Of a DNA stretch of 64,000 nucleotides, positions 12,010-24,216 are shown piece by piece. The notes beneath the pieces are model-generated. The model saw only the letters and a list, made by a program, of their open reading frames with translations, did not search any database and was not told the origin of the DNA. The stretch lies in contig CM048853.1 in NCBI GenBank assembly GCA_026545225.1, positions 45,276,755 to 45,340,754 of the forward strand. The letters are read 5' to 3'. The stretch comes from Cornus controversa. Its lineage: Eukaryota > Streptophyta > Magnoliopsida > Cornales > Cornaceae. Positions within the stretch are counted from its first letter, which is position 1, and each line of letters begins with the position of its first letter. The translations under genes and the position numbers were made by a program.

Positions 12010-13115
12010 TAATTCTTATATATTGATATTTTTTCTAATTCTATTTATACTCTCACTAACTTCATTCCTAACACATACTCCTAAAATATAATATTATTTA
12101 AATAAGTATTTTTTTCTAATTATATTTCTTCACTCTCTAACTTCATTCATAACACAAACTCCTAAAATATAATATTATTTATTACACAACCATTATCAAT
12201 TATATATCTCTAATTGCATTATGCATATAAAATCTAATCATGTTATGTTAGAATTAATATTCTAAGCTAGGCACAAAAAATCTACACCAAATATGATTAT
12301 ATTATAGGCTGATTATTTATGATTAAATTTGTGTCTGATTTATTAATCAGATATTTAATTCGATTACATGATTCATTACAGACGTAATTTTTTATTAAAA
12401 AATTTTGATTTCAAAAGCTAATAGCAAACAATAAGTAGGGGGGAAAAAAAGAAGTCAAAGAAAACAACTCACGTGTAAGCCGAGAAGAAACCGAATCGAA
12501 TAATTGTTGATGAGATCCGAGAGGAAGTTGAGAGTCATGTTGATGAGAGCCGAGAGAAATATGAGAACGGTAATTCTTATATATTGATATTTTTTAAAAT
12601 TATATTTATTCTTTCACTAACTTCATTCCTAACACATAATCTTAAAATATAAAATTATTTAAATAATTATTTTTTTTCTAATTCTTTTTATTCACTCTCT
12701 AACTTTATCCCTAACATAAACTCCTAAAATATAATATTATTTATTACACAGCCATTATCAATTATATATCTCTAAGTGCATTATGCATATAAAATCCATG
12801 TTATGTTAGAATTAATATTCCGAGCTAGGCACAAAAAATATACACCAAATATGATTATATTATAGGCTGATTATTTATGATTAAATTTGTGTCCAATTTA
12901 TTAATTAGATATTCAATTCAATAACATGACTCATTAAAGACGTAATTTTTTATTAAAAAATTTTGATTTTAAAAGCTAATAGCAAACAATGAGTAGAAAA
13001 AAAAAGAAGCCAAAGAAAAGAATTCACATGTAAGTCGAAACGAAACTGAATTGAATGATTGTTGATGAGATTCGAGAGGAAGCTGAGAGTTGTGTTGATG
13101 AGAGTTGAGAGGAAA
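12010..13115. repeat. Large tandem duplication, 561-bp period, two copies
   Basis: Unit 1 is 12010-12570 and unit 2 is 12571 to about 13115. Long stretches agree, including TAATTCTTATATATTGATAT at each start, ATATGATTATATTATAGGCT in the middle and GTTGATGAGAG near each end. Each unit also holds a short internal repeat (CTCTAACTT-ATCC/ATTC, ACTCCTAAAATATAATATTA). No coding capacity is seen; it may be part of a decayed nonautonomous element. Confidence 0.85.
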
Positions 13116-13239
13116 ATGAGAGCAGATAGGAAGAATGAAAAGTCGTAGCTGAGAGGAAGAGTGATTTTAGGTGTTTAGAATTTTGTGGGTTATAATTATA
13201 CTTTTTAAAATTTAGAAATAAAAAGAAAGGGTTTTGTTT

Positions 13240-13560
13240 GGAAAATATTTTTGCTTGAGTAATTCTATTTTTTTAATTTAAAATAAAAATGAAAGAATTT
13301 TGCTTTTTTAAATTTAAAATTTAGAAGAAAAAAAAGAAAGGATTATGCTTGGGAAAAGGGTTTTACTTAGGTAATTATATTTGATTTTGCTTGGAAAAGG
13401 TTTTACTTAGGTAATTATATATTTTTAATTTCAAAATAAAAAAGAAAAGTATTTTGCTTTGGTAATTCTATTTTTTTGTTTCAAAATAAAAAAGAAAATA
13501 ATTTTGCTTGAGTAATTCTATTTTTTTAATTTAAAAATAAAAAAATAGTGTACTGAAACT
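13240..13560. repeat. Degenerate minisatellite, about 60-bp units
   Basis: Five or so units combine a TTTTGCTTGGGTAATTCTAT-like phrase with a TTTTTAATTTAAAATAAAAA-like phrase and GAAAG. Unit lengths vary and copies are diverged. Confidence 0.65.
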
Positions 13561-13958
13561 AAAAAAACTTCTTTATATTTTTAATAGTAGTATAGGTAAG
13601 AGAAACTTAAGTAGGTACTTAACAAAAAAAACAAAAAACAATTCATTTTTCACTTTGTTTTGCTATTGCAACTTAACAACTGTTACGCTAAATTATTCAG
13701 AGAACTAATATATTCCAATCTTCCAAACTTTTTTTTGTTTGTTTTGAAGCATTGTGAAACAAATTTAGTTACTAAGCATTTCTTATTTTGAAATAAATTA
13801 CAACACAACAAAAATATTACTATTTTTTTAAAATTTTTCATAAAAAAATGAAAACATAAAACAAATATGATTTGCCAAATGGACCCCTGTTGTGCAAGTG
13901 CAATAAACAAAACAGAAATTCACTAATTACAAAACAAAAGAAATATTAATAAAAATAA

Positions 13959-14966
13959 GGGTAAAATACACTGACCTTTCATGATATTTGGCCTAATTAC
14001 ACTCGACATCAAACTAATGGATTTTGTTACAATGACCTTCCCTGAGATTTGCTCCGTTAGATAAAGACCCCCTTCGTCCAAAATTCTGTTAATTTTGTCA
14101 AAAAAATTATGATAAATTACTGACCTCCCCTGAGGTTTGGGGTAAATTACACTGACCTCTCATGAGATTTGACCTAATTACACCCGGCATCAAATTAATT
14201 GATTTTGTTAGAATGACCTCCCATGTAACAGAAATGAACTAACCGACGTTAACTTTTGAGTGAAATGTCTATTCTAACCTTAATATTATATTAATATAAA
14301 AATTAAAATATTTATATATATAAAATGACATTTTTGTCCACTAATATAATAATATTTACTATATTATATATATAGTAAATATTATATATATATATGTGTG
14401 CGCGCCCATAACTCCAGCTACCATCATCAACCCCATCGACACTACACCGAGATCACTGTCATGTCACATACCAAACCCACCACTCACGACTGTCCTGTTG
14501 TGAACCACCACTAGCCTAGCCACTACAACCATCGTGCACAACCCTAGTTGTGATGGCCACCACCATGTAAATATTATTATATTAGATGGGCAAAAATGTC
14601 ATTTATATATATAAATATTTTAATTTTTATATCAATATAATATTAAGGGTAGAATAGATATTTCACCAAAAAGTTATTGTTGGTTAGTTCATTTATATTA
14701 CAAGGGAGATCATTGTAGTAAAATCAATTAGTTTGATGTCGGGTGTAATTAAGTCAACTTCAGAGAAGGTCAGTGTAATTTATTCCAAATCACAGGGGAG
14801 GTCAGTGTAATTTATTATAATTTTTTTGACAAAACTAACAGAATTTTGGACGAAGGGATCTTTGTCTAACGGAGCAAATCTCAGGAGAGGTTTTGTAACA
14901 AAATCCATTATTTTGATATCAGATGTAATTAGACCAAATCTAAAAAAAAGTCAGTTTATTTTAACC
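13959..14966. mobile_element. Nonautonomous Mutator-like element, 1,008 bp, long inverted arms and 9-bp TSD
   Basis: Begins GGGTAAAATACACTGAC and ends with the near-complement GTCAGTTTATTTTAACC. The arms are about 400 bp each (13959-14360 and 14555-14966) and match over most of their length. The flanks carry a perfect 9-bp target duplication, TAAAAATAA, at 13950-13958 and 14967-14975. A 9-bp duplication with long TIRs is the signature of Mutator-like elements. The middle, about 14405-14560, has a more GC-rich, CCAC-rich segment that may be captured DNA. No transposase. It sits 400 bp upstream of the PWWP gene start. Confidence 0.92.
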
Positions 14967-14975
14967 TAAAAATAA

Positions 14976-15369
14976 TTATTCAAAAAATAGACAAATGCAC
15001 CCTACAGGCTACAACAGTTCCTTCTTATTGGAAAAGACTGATTCACCCTTTATGGAGTGACGTGGCGCATTACAATTGCTTAAATTTACAAAATGCAGGA
15101 ATTGAACTGTACGTTACCGCGTTCCATTCCAATTCCACAATAATCTCTATACGAGAGAATTTCTATCGACAAAACACTTCCCTCTTCTCTAGGGTTTTAA
15201 TTCGTTAAATTTTCTCACCAGTTCTCGCATTTTCCTGGAAAATTCATCATTTCGAGGCGCTTCGTCTTCGTTCTTCTTCAACCTCGACCTCGATTAAAGG
15301 TATGCTTATCTATATCCATACCATGGACCACTCGATTTCTAGGGTTCCGAATTAGTTTTAGCTCGTACG
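14976..15369 (+). promoter_or_regulatory. Promoter and 5' leader of the PWWP gene, with telo-box
   Basis: Between the Mutator-like element and the start codon. The leader, about 15130-15301, is pyrimidine-rich. CTAGGGTTTTA at 15189-15199 contains a telo-box core (AAACCCTA on the other strand), typical of promoters and leaders of constitutively expressed plant genes. A possible 5' UTR intron runs 15302-15379 (donor AAG|GTATGC, acceptor ATCAG). If spliced, it would remove the first ATG at 15370 and leave the in-frame ATG at 15382 as the start. Transcription start not determined. Confidence 0.5.
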
Positions 15370-18300
15370 ATGATATCAGTGATGAACAGCAACGATTTCG
15401 GATTAGATCGAAAAGCTGATGTAAACGGAGACGAGTCTCAATCGGAAGTTAGGGTTTCCGAGGACAATGCTGTCGTTGATGATAGTTCTGTTGAAACCAC
15501 CGATTGTAGTAGTGATGGAGGTGCATTTGGAGATATGGTTGGCTCTGAAGAAATGAAGGTTTCACATGGTGTTGTGGTTGGTAGTTCTGAAACGGTGACT
15601 GATGGTGGTGGTGATGTAAGGGCGACCTTGGTTTCTGTTGGGTCTGAGGAATTTAGGGTTTCCACCGAGCATGAGAATCAAGCTCAGGGGAGTGATGTTA
15701 GTGTTAGTGTTTCGGATGGAGATGCTGACGTTGTGGAGAATAGTAGATTTGGTGAATTTAGGGTTTCAGAGATTGATTGTAGAGGGATTGATGAGGAAAT
15801 GAAATTTAGGGTTTGTGAAATTAAAAATGAAGACGCTACACCGAGGGGGAGTGGCAATAAATTTAGTGATTGGAATGGCGGGATTGAACATTTAGGGTCT
15901 AGGATAGAAGGAGATAGAGTTAATTCTGGGGAGAAGGGGCTTGCTGAAGGGACTCATAGAGTGAGTGACTATAAATTTGATGTTTGGAATGGAGGGATGG
16001 AGCACTCAGCGTCGAAGTTCGGTAAGGGACGCGTAGAAGTGGGGAATTCAAGTGTATCTCAGTATGATTCGATGCTTTCAATGTTTGATGTGTTTGCCGC
16101 AAATGGGAGTGGTAAAGCCTCAAGAGCTGGATGGGATACCCTGATGGGTTATGGAAATGAAATAGGTGATATGGTTTGGGGGAAAGTGAAATCCCACCCA
16201 TGGTGGCCAGGTCATATATATAATGAAGCGTTTGCAACACCTTCAGTTCGTCGAACAAAGAGGGAAGGTGATAAATTGGTTGCTTTCTTTGGTGATAGTA
16301 GTTATGGGTGGTTTGACCCGGCGGAGCTTATTCCATTTGATCCCAATTTTGCTGAGAAGTCACATCAGACTAATTCAAGAACTTTTATGAAGGCTGTGGA
16401 AGAGGCAGTTGATGAAGCAAGCCGGAGATGTGGTCTGGGTTTGGCTTGCCGTTGCAGGAACCCATATAATTTTCGGCCCACAAATGTTCAAGGGTACTTC
16501 TTTGTTGATGTGGTTGATTATGAGCCTGGAGGTGTATACTCGGAGACCCAGATAAGAAAATCAAGAGACAGTTTTCGGCCCAGAGAGACTCTTGCTTTTA
16601 TAAAGCAGTTGGCAGTGGTGCCTACAGTTGATGAAAATCCGAGTATTGATTTTATTAAGAATAAAGCTACTGTTTTTGCTTATCGGAAGGCAGTGTTTGA
16701 GGAATTCGATGAGACTTATGCTCAAGCATTTGGAGTCCAACCAGTGCGCCCTTCTCGTGAATCAAGGGAAACAGAGTTGCAGTCTGTTAAGGTGCCATCT
16801 AGAGGTATTAACTAGTATGCTATTACTTACTTTACTGGTGGTGGTTTTGATGCCTCTTTTTTCTACATTTTTCTTTCCCTGGCAAAATCCTCTTTTTGCT
16901 ACATTATCATGCTATATGTTGATCAATCAAACAGTACTATATTCATGCTCTGGGAAAGTATTATCCTCATAGTCCTACCCAAGGACATGACTTCTTTGAA
17001 CTTGTTGCAGCTTCTCCTGATATTGAGGAGAACATATACACATCCACAAATATTACATTGTATAATAAGATATCATGCTTCTTGCATATTTTTATTGATT
17101 GTTAATAATTCTTTTTGGGTGTTAGATTATGTTGATTTTGTTCGGTGCTACAAAGGTGAAATTTATATCAAGTTTCAAAGCTGAAGTATAGTGGAGAAAT
17201 GGAGAGTACTTGTTTTTTTGGTGGAATGACGAAGATATCAGGCTTCATTTATTTCCTGTATAACACATAATAAATAAGCTGCTATTAAATGGTTTCTTCT
17301 ATATGCATCATGGTCATTTACCATATTTTCTCTCATTATTTCAAGAGCCAAGTGGATAAAGGAGTTAAGGAGAAAAATATTGGAGAGCTTCCTCAAGAAG
17401 AGATGGTTATAATAATATATACTCCATATTTTTCTTAGGAAGAAAATAATGTTCGAAAGTGCAGTGACTGCAAGGAAATAAGTTCTCTTGCATCTTTTTG
17501 ATTAGGATGAAACATTTACAAGGAAGTCGTAGGACAATTCCATTTTATGAATTGATAAACGTAAAAGTTCAGAAGAAAATACCATTGTCCTATCTTTTTA
17601 CAGGAAAGTTTTGGGGAAAATTAAGCAGTTTTGGTAATCTGACTTCTGTAAAATTTTTCCCTTTCTTGTTCTCTCGCAGTACTTTCCATAACTTTCCATC
17701 TAACCAACTAAAGCCATATAGGATTTCATGGAGTCTTAAACTAAAGAAAAAATGCTATAGCGTATGTTTCATCACTTCCACCATAATTATTGTTATCATT
17801 GTTTTCTTTATTATTTTTTTGTCAAGGATCAGTGTAATAGTTGTGGGAGAAGCATTTATATATTGGTTAGCTTTTAGGTTTTCCTGGTGTCCTATTATAA
17901 GAATTTTTAGTGTACAGTAGAAAAGGGCTTGGTTTGATCTACAATGTTACTTATCAAATTTGAAGAATTAGGCTTTGTCCTTGGAGGATTCTTCAGGTGT
18001 AATACAAGAGTTGTTGCCTATTGGTTTACAGAAGAAATGAGCTTGTCCAAATGATTGGCTTATCAAATTTTGGAAAATTAGAGTAAGATGCTTGAAGGAT
18101 GTCTTTTGTTATTTAATTTGGTGGTATCCTAATATCTTGGTAGAAATTTGAGGTAATATTAGTTATTTAGCTATTCATTATTTCATGTGGAAGTAAACTG
18201 GATAATTAGGTAGTGTCTCGATTCCCTTCAATAGCAGTAATGTTTGATGTTTGAATTGGTTAACTGGGTTGTTAATTATTTTGTACAAGTATAGTCAACT

Positions 18301-21300
18301 ACTAAGAAGCACATAACAAATATAGACACGAGCAGTTAATGTTGTGCTAACATGGTAAATCTTAAAAATTTTAGAACATGAACACAACTATAGAAGTATT
18401 TTATGAATATAGAAGGTAGATGATGCACAACAAATATTACTTCATTATTAATAGATCTAATATTCTATGGAGGTAACATCGAATTGTGTGATACAATCAA
18501 AATCACTCCTTTTGCACAGTGAGAGGCAGAGGAAGGATATGGCATTCACGTGTATCCATGCTCTTATATGTAGTTAGATATGCATGTGAACCATAAGCAG
18601 AAGATTCCTTCCTGCTTCCGTATCCACTCTTTTAGTAAAAGTTTCCTATATATGTATTTTTGTTATTTTAGGAAGGAAAATACTATCTCTAAACGTAATA
18701 TGATCTTTTAATTTGATTCTTCTTTACAAGTGTATCCATGCTCTTATATGTAGTTAGATATGCATGTGAACCATAAGCAGAAGATTGCTTCCGTATCCAC
18801 TCTTTTAGTAAAAGTTTCCTATATATGTATTTTTGTTATTTTAGGAAGGAAAATACTATCTCTAAACGTAATATGATCTTTTAATTTGATTCTTCTTTAC
18901 AAGTATTATATTTTTTCTATGCTAAAGGTTAATTGTTCACTAGCTAGGAGTGTTCAAAAAGCGTCAACCATGTGTCTGAAATTAAGAATTTCATTTTTAA
19001 ATTGTGGACATATCTAAGATGTATATTTAGTGTGTCAAAAACGTGTCTAGGAGTGTTTAAAAGAGTCTATGTTCGACTTGGAGTCCACTCCTTACAAGTG
19101 TTCGCCCTTCTTTTATCAATATTTAGTATATATTTTACTCTATGCAGTTCATTACTATCCTACTTCACATGGAAATATGCTTGAGAAAGTTCTAAATGGA
19201 AACTTTTACCCTGAATTTTGATTGAGCTATAAAAGGTGGTGAGTAGCATTTATTGATGTATTTTGATCCAATGCAGAGTTTATCTCCTTAAATTCTATTA
19301 AATGTGGCACATTTATGATATGCTATTGTTTAAATTGCTGTTACTTATTATTGTAATGATGAACTGCATCTTCAGTTTCAGTTAGTTTTGAAATGATTTT
19401 ATATTTAGCAACAAACAGATATTTGCATGTTCAATTATCATATCCCTAACATGTGATGTCAAGGCAATTCGGACTGAAAAATGGGGTTTATATCCGTTTT
19501 CAAGTTGGTTATGGTTTTCTGTGCAATTTTGAGGCTGTTATGAGCATAGGTCCTACATCAGTGATTTATACCAAAAAGAAAGCCATTGAAAAGATTATAT
19601 GAATTACAAAAGTAGGAAAAGGAAAATATTAGTGCTTGTAGTAAAAGTTGCTGGAGACCTTATGAGATCATTGTGTGTACATAGAAGTTGTTCATCCGTG
19701 AAAGAAATTGCTTATGGGATAAAAGACATTGCACATACTTTCTGTATGACTAATCACTAATGGGATCTTTTAGACCTCTATACTAAATTTTACCAAGATT
19801 TGGATGAAAAAATGTCATAAATGTAAAAGTAGATGGTATGTTAATAACTTTAAATTGCAAGAGCCAGCAGTGAAGCTTGCTATCCTCAGTTACTCACACA
19901 ATGAGTGTTGCTCCATAATTCAATGGAATTTATGGCAGGCAAATATTTTGGGGGAAGGCCTCATTCTCATCAACTGGAGGAATGTCTGAGGCAATAGTGA
20001 GTGTCTGAGGCATCATATGAGTCGGGATCCTTGTCACCCCCCTCGTAAACCAGACTAACCCCACACTTGTTCACCTGTCAAAGAGGACTTATTCTTATTT
20101 TCATCTCCACTTCATCTTTGCTGTCCAACCGACAATTGTTAGCCCTCCGCTTAGATTCAAGGCACCAGTTTGGTACGTAGGAGAGCCACATATGATCTTC
20201 AAAACTTGCAGAAGGATAGAAATCCCAAGATATATTGGTTCTATTAGAACCTTCATAGCAAAAAACTAAATAGCCATCATCATCTTGATTGATGCCGCGT
20301 CCAGAAAAAACAACACAAGGAATAAACCCTTGTATTATCCGATCCACGAGCTGAGGCACTTGAAAACGTAAAATGTGTCCCTCACTCTGGTAGTTGCACC
20401 ATCTTGGAATCTCACTCCTGGGAATAAAAATATTCAACTCACCTTGTTCTGTCAGTCCCTGTAGCAACACAGCTTGATTAATCACTTAAGTGCAGTGATG
20501 GGTGCAAAGGAGTGGTTCTACTTACCTGATCAAAAAAATGAGTGCAAACGAGTTAATACCATCGAAATGCATGCTTCTTTTTGCTAGCTAGCTCAATTTT
20601 TGTAATCAAAATCGAACATTTGTCATTTAAAATAACAAGGCTTGATTTCTAGTACTACATATACATATAGGAAAAACAAACATAGCAGTGTACCTGATAT
20701 TGGAGGAGATTTCTTCTAAAATTATATGCAAAATTGTTGTTGACTAATTTGGGACAACTGTAAAAAGTTATGAATAGCACTTTTGTTGCTTTTGATTCCA
20801 TTAACGTGCTTTGCAATGATGTGATAACGGTAACAACAAAAAGCTTGATTCAGGTGGCGATTCTTGAAATAATTTGGGCCACTGTAATTTGGATCAGCCG
20901 GACAGATTGAAATAAATGAGAGACTTCAACATGAAAATGCTTAGGGGAATCTTTTCAAGATTCTGGCAATTCTTCAGATCCAGGGCAGCTAAGATTTTTC
21001 AGACATCCAATAGATCGGTGAACCTATACCAGCTTTGTACAATCATTAAGCAACAATTCCTCAAGATTGGTGAACCACGTGAAGTTCGGAGTTTTGATCA
21101 AGAAATAGGAATGACCAAGATTGAGGTATTTCAATTTGTACAAACCTGTCAGTAACAGAAAGACCAAGATTGAGCTATCTTGTTTGAGGTTGCTATAGCT
21201 CAAGTCAATGACAACCAAATTATCCATAATTACGGTTGATGGTATATATTTTAAAGATAATCCTTTCCAAGATAGCCATCCAAGTCTTCTAGAGAGATTT

Positions 21301-24167
21301 TTGTAGCTTCCACTTAGATGGACATAATTGAGATGAAGCAATCTTAGCCTCTCCATCTTTGTAAATGCCTTGGCATTTAGTTGTAGCTCCTCTTATTCTT
21401 CTGGTAAGTTTAGGACCATGAATTGCCTTTGTCCCCTGATGATTGTAAAAAGCTGCAGATGTAAGATTATTTACATATGTAACATTGTGTTGAAAATAGG
21501 TTCACTACCCAGATTATGTGACTTTCATGTTGTGTTGTGCGCAATGGCATTTTTACAGTGACAAGATATGTAGTTAATTCAGCCACTGGGATCTTACTGT
21601 GTTATTTCTCAGGACATTGAGAACATCTTCATGATACCACAATCTATGACGATTGCCAGACACTTCAGGGGATTTTTGGCAGAAGATCTCTCTAGCCATG
21701 TCTTGAATCAGATCATGCATCATCAACTCATTAATTCTTACAAGACAATGACGAGATGGAACCCCAATTCCAGATTCTGGGAAGAAACCGCAGCCTTCTA
21801 GTATTTTGATTCAAGTCTTGGTCCATTGCAAAATAAAAAAATAAAAAATCACGCAACATGTAGAAATAATACCTTCTGTTCATAATCAAGTGAATCGAAG
21901 CTCAACCTGAGTTTTCCTTGAACATCATTATGAGGAATCTTTTTCAACTTTTTCAAGGAAAACATTGGTTGAGCTTCAATTCACTTGACGATGAACATAA
22001 GGGTTTATTCCTACATATTGCATGTTTTTTGTTGGAATAAACTAAGAATTGAAAATCAAAATACTAAAAGGCTGTAGTTTTTTCCTAGACTTTGGTATTG
22101 GGGTTCTATCTCGTCTTTGTCTTGTAAACATTGATTGGCTTAACCGATTGATGATGCATGATCTGATTCAAAACATGGCTAGAGAGCTTGACGAACGTAG
22201 TAAATTGTGGTATTATGATGACATTCTCCTCCATGTATTGAGAAATAACACGGTAAGAACCCAATGCATGAATTAATTACATATCTTGTCAATGTTGGGG
22301 GGTCTTGTTCAGAGTAAAAATGTCATAGCGCACGACACATCATGAAAGTCTCACAAGCTGGGATGTGAACCTATTTTTAACACAATGTATATTCTTATAT
22401 CTACAACTTTTTATTATCATCAGGGGACAAAAGCAGTTCAAGGAACTTAGTTCTGAACTTGCTAGAATCAGACGAACTACAACTTAATGCGAAGACATTT
22501 AAAAATATGGAGAGGCTGAGACTACTTCATCTCAATAATGTCCATCTAAGTGGAAGCTTACATCTCACTGCAAGACTTGTATGGCTATCTTGGAAAGGAT
22601 TTTCTTCAAAATGTTTACCGTCAACCTTAATTACTGATATCTAGTTGTCGTTGACTTGAGCTATGGTAAGCTCAATCAAGTTTGGAGAGGAACAAAGGTA
22701 CGATGATACTACTGTTTTCATCTCCTTCAAACTTAAATTATACAATGACATGCATGGAAATTGATTGTCTCTTTCTGTTTTTGTTAGGTTTTGTCCAAAT
22801 TGTAATACTTTAATCTTGGTCATTTTTATTTCTTCATCAAAACTCCGGACTTCACGGGATTCACTAATTCTGAAAAATTGTTGCTTACAAAGTTGGTAGA
22901 GGTGCACCAATCTATTGGATGTCTGAAAAATCTTGTTGTATTGGATAGGAAGAATTGCCAAAATCTTGAGAAGATTCCCTTGAGCATTGTTATGTTGAAG
23001 TCTCTCCTTGATTTCAATCTGTTCGGTTGCTCCCAATTAGAGTGGCCAGCTTTTCAAGGATCGCCACCTGAATCAAGCTTGTTACAGTTATCATGTAGCA
23101 TCAAAAGATTAGATGTGAAAGATTGCAATATAACATATGTGCCAAGTGAAATTGGTATCCTTGGAATCTTAGCAGAAACATTTTTTCTAACCTACCAGCT
23201 ACTATCACTAGCCTTCCACTATTAAAGGGCCTCTATGCAGACCATTGCACTCGGCTTGAACCGGTTCTGATTTCGGTGCTTCCAGTAAATTTATTTGGAT
23301 TGAGTGCAAACTACCGCACATCATTGCAAGCGTATCAAAAGGAGCAGAAGTACAATTCACGATTTTTTTTGGTTGTTCCAAATTAGTGAACAAAATTTTT
23401 GCATATAATTTTAGAAGAAATGTACTCTGTTATGAGGTATGCTAATCTCTCTCTTTATATATATATAATATAATAGTGCTAGAAACCAAGCCTAAGCTCG
23501 TGGGTCTAATGCAGGGAGCTTGATTTTTTTATTACATTTATTAATAAAGTGCAAAAATGCTTTGTAATTCAAAATTTTGAATATTCTCAATCTTTTATCT
23601 AAAAAGGGAAAAAGATACTAAAAGAACTGTTTGTTCCACATTCCACAAGTTCAACCTGTATCTATACAAGAACTATAAATCTTACATGTGATGTGTTACT
23701 TCATGTTTTAGGTTTCAAGTTTTAGTTTATTGTTTTTATAACTTTGCCTTTAATAGCAAATTGTCCATGTGCTTTCAAAACGCAGATCTCCCTGTTGGAA
23801 ATGAAATAGGACTTCTGTACATGTACTGTATTATATCCTTTTGTATATCTTAAGGTACTAATAACTGTGATCATATATATCTATATTACATTTAAGCTTG
23901 GTATAATACGACAACAAAGTCAATCTAACGGTCAAAAGTTGTTAAAAACTAATCATGTGGGTCAAATGTCTTTGCCTATCTACGGTTCAAAATAACCCTA
24001 TCTAACGGTCATGATTAAGCTTGGTATAATAAGACAAAAAAGTCAATCTAACGGTCAAAAGTTGTTAAAAAATCAATCCTTTGGATCAAAATGTCTTTGC
24101 CTATTTACGGTTCAAAATAATCCTATCTAATGGTTATGATTAAGAGCCGTAGGCACGGGCATACACT

Positions 24168-24216
<49 letters not shown>

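Larger units (their letters stand above)
9303..13958. other. Intergenic DNA downstream of the TNL, rich in duplications
   Basis: No gene is recognised. The 3' UTR of the TNL probably ends near 9450. The rest is AT-rich and holds several direct and tandem duplications listed separately (9359/10812, 9930-10090, 11802-11960, 12010-13115, 13240-13560). A segment near 10480-10800 has phrases such as GATACGTGTCTGATA, which also appear near 4670-4720, suggesting another dispersed repeat. Open frames are short and low in complexity. Confidence 0.5.

Noticed and set aside
15438-16258. Minus-strand frames of 75 and 112 codons inside PWWP exon 1
   Set aside because: Shadows of a clearly coding plus-strand exon.
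16909-17920. Plus-strand frames of 91 and 140 codons in the PWWP intron
   Set aside because: Leu/Ile/Phe-rich readings of AT-rich intron DNA with no family pattern.
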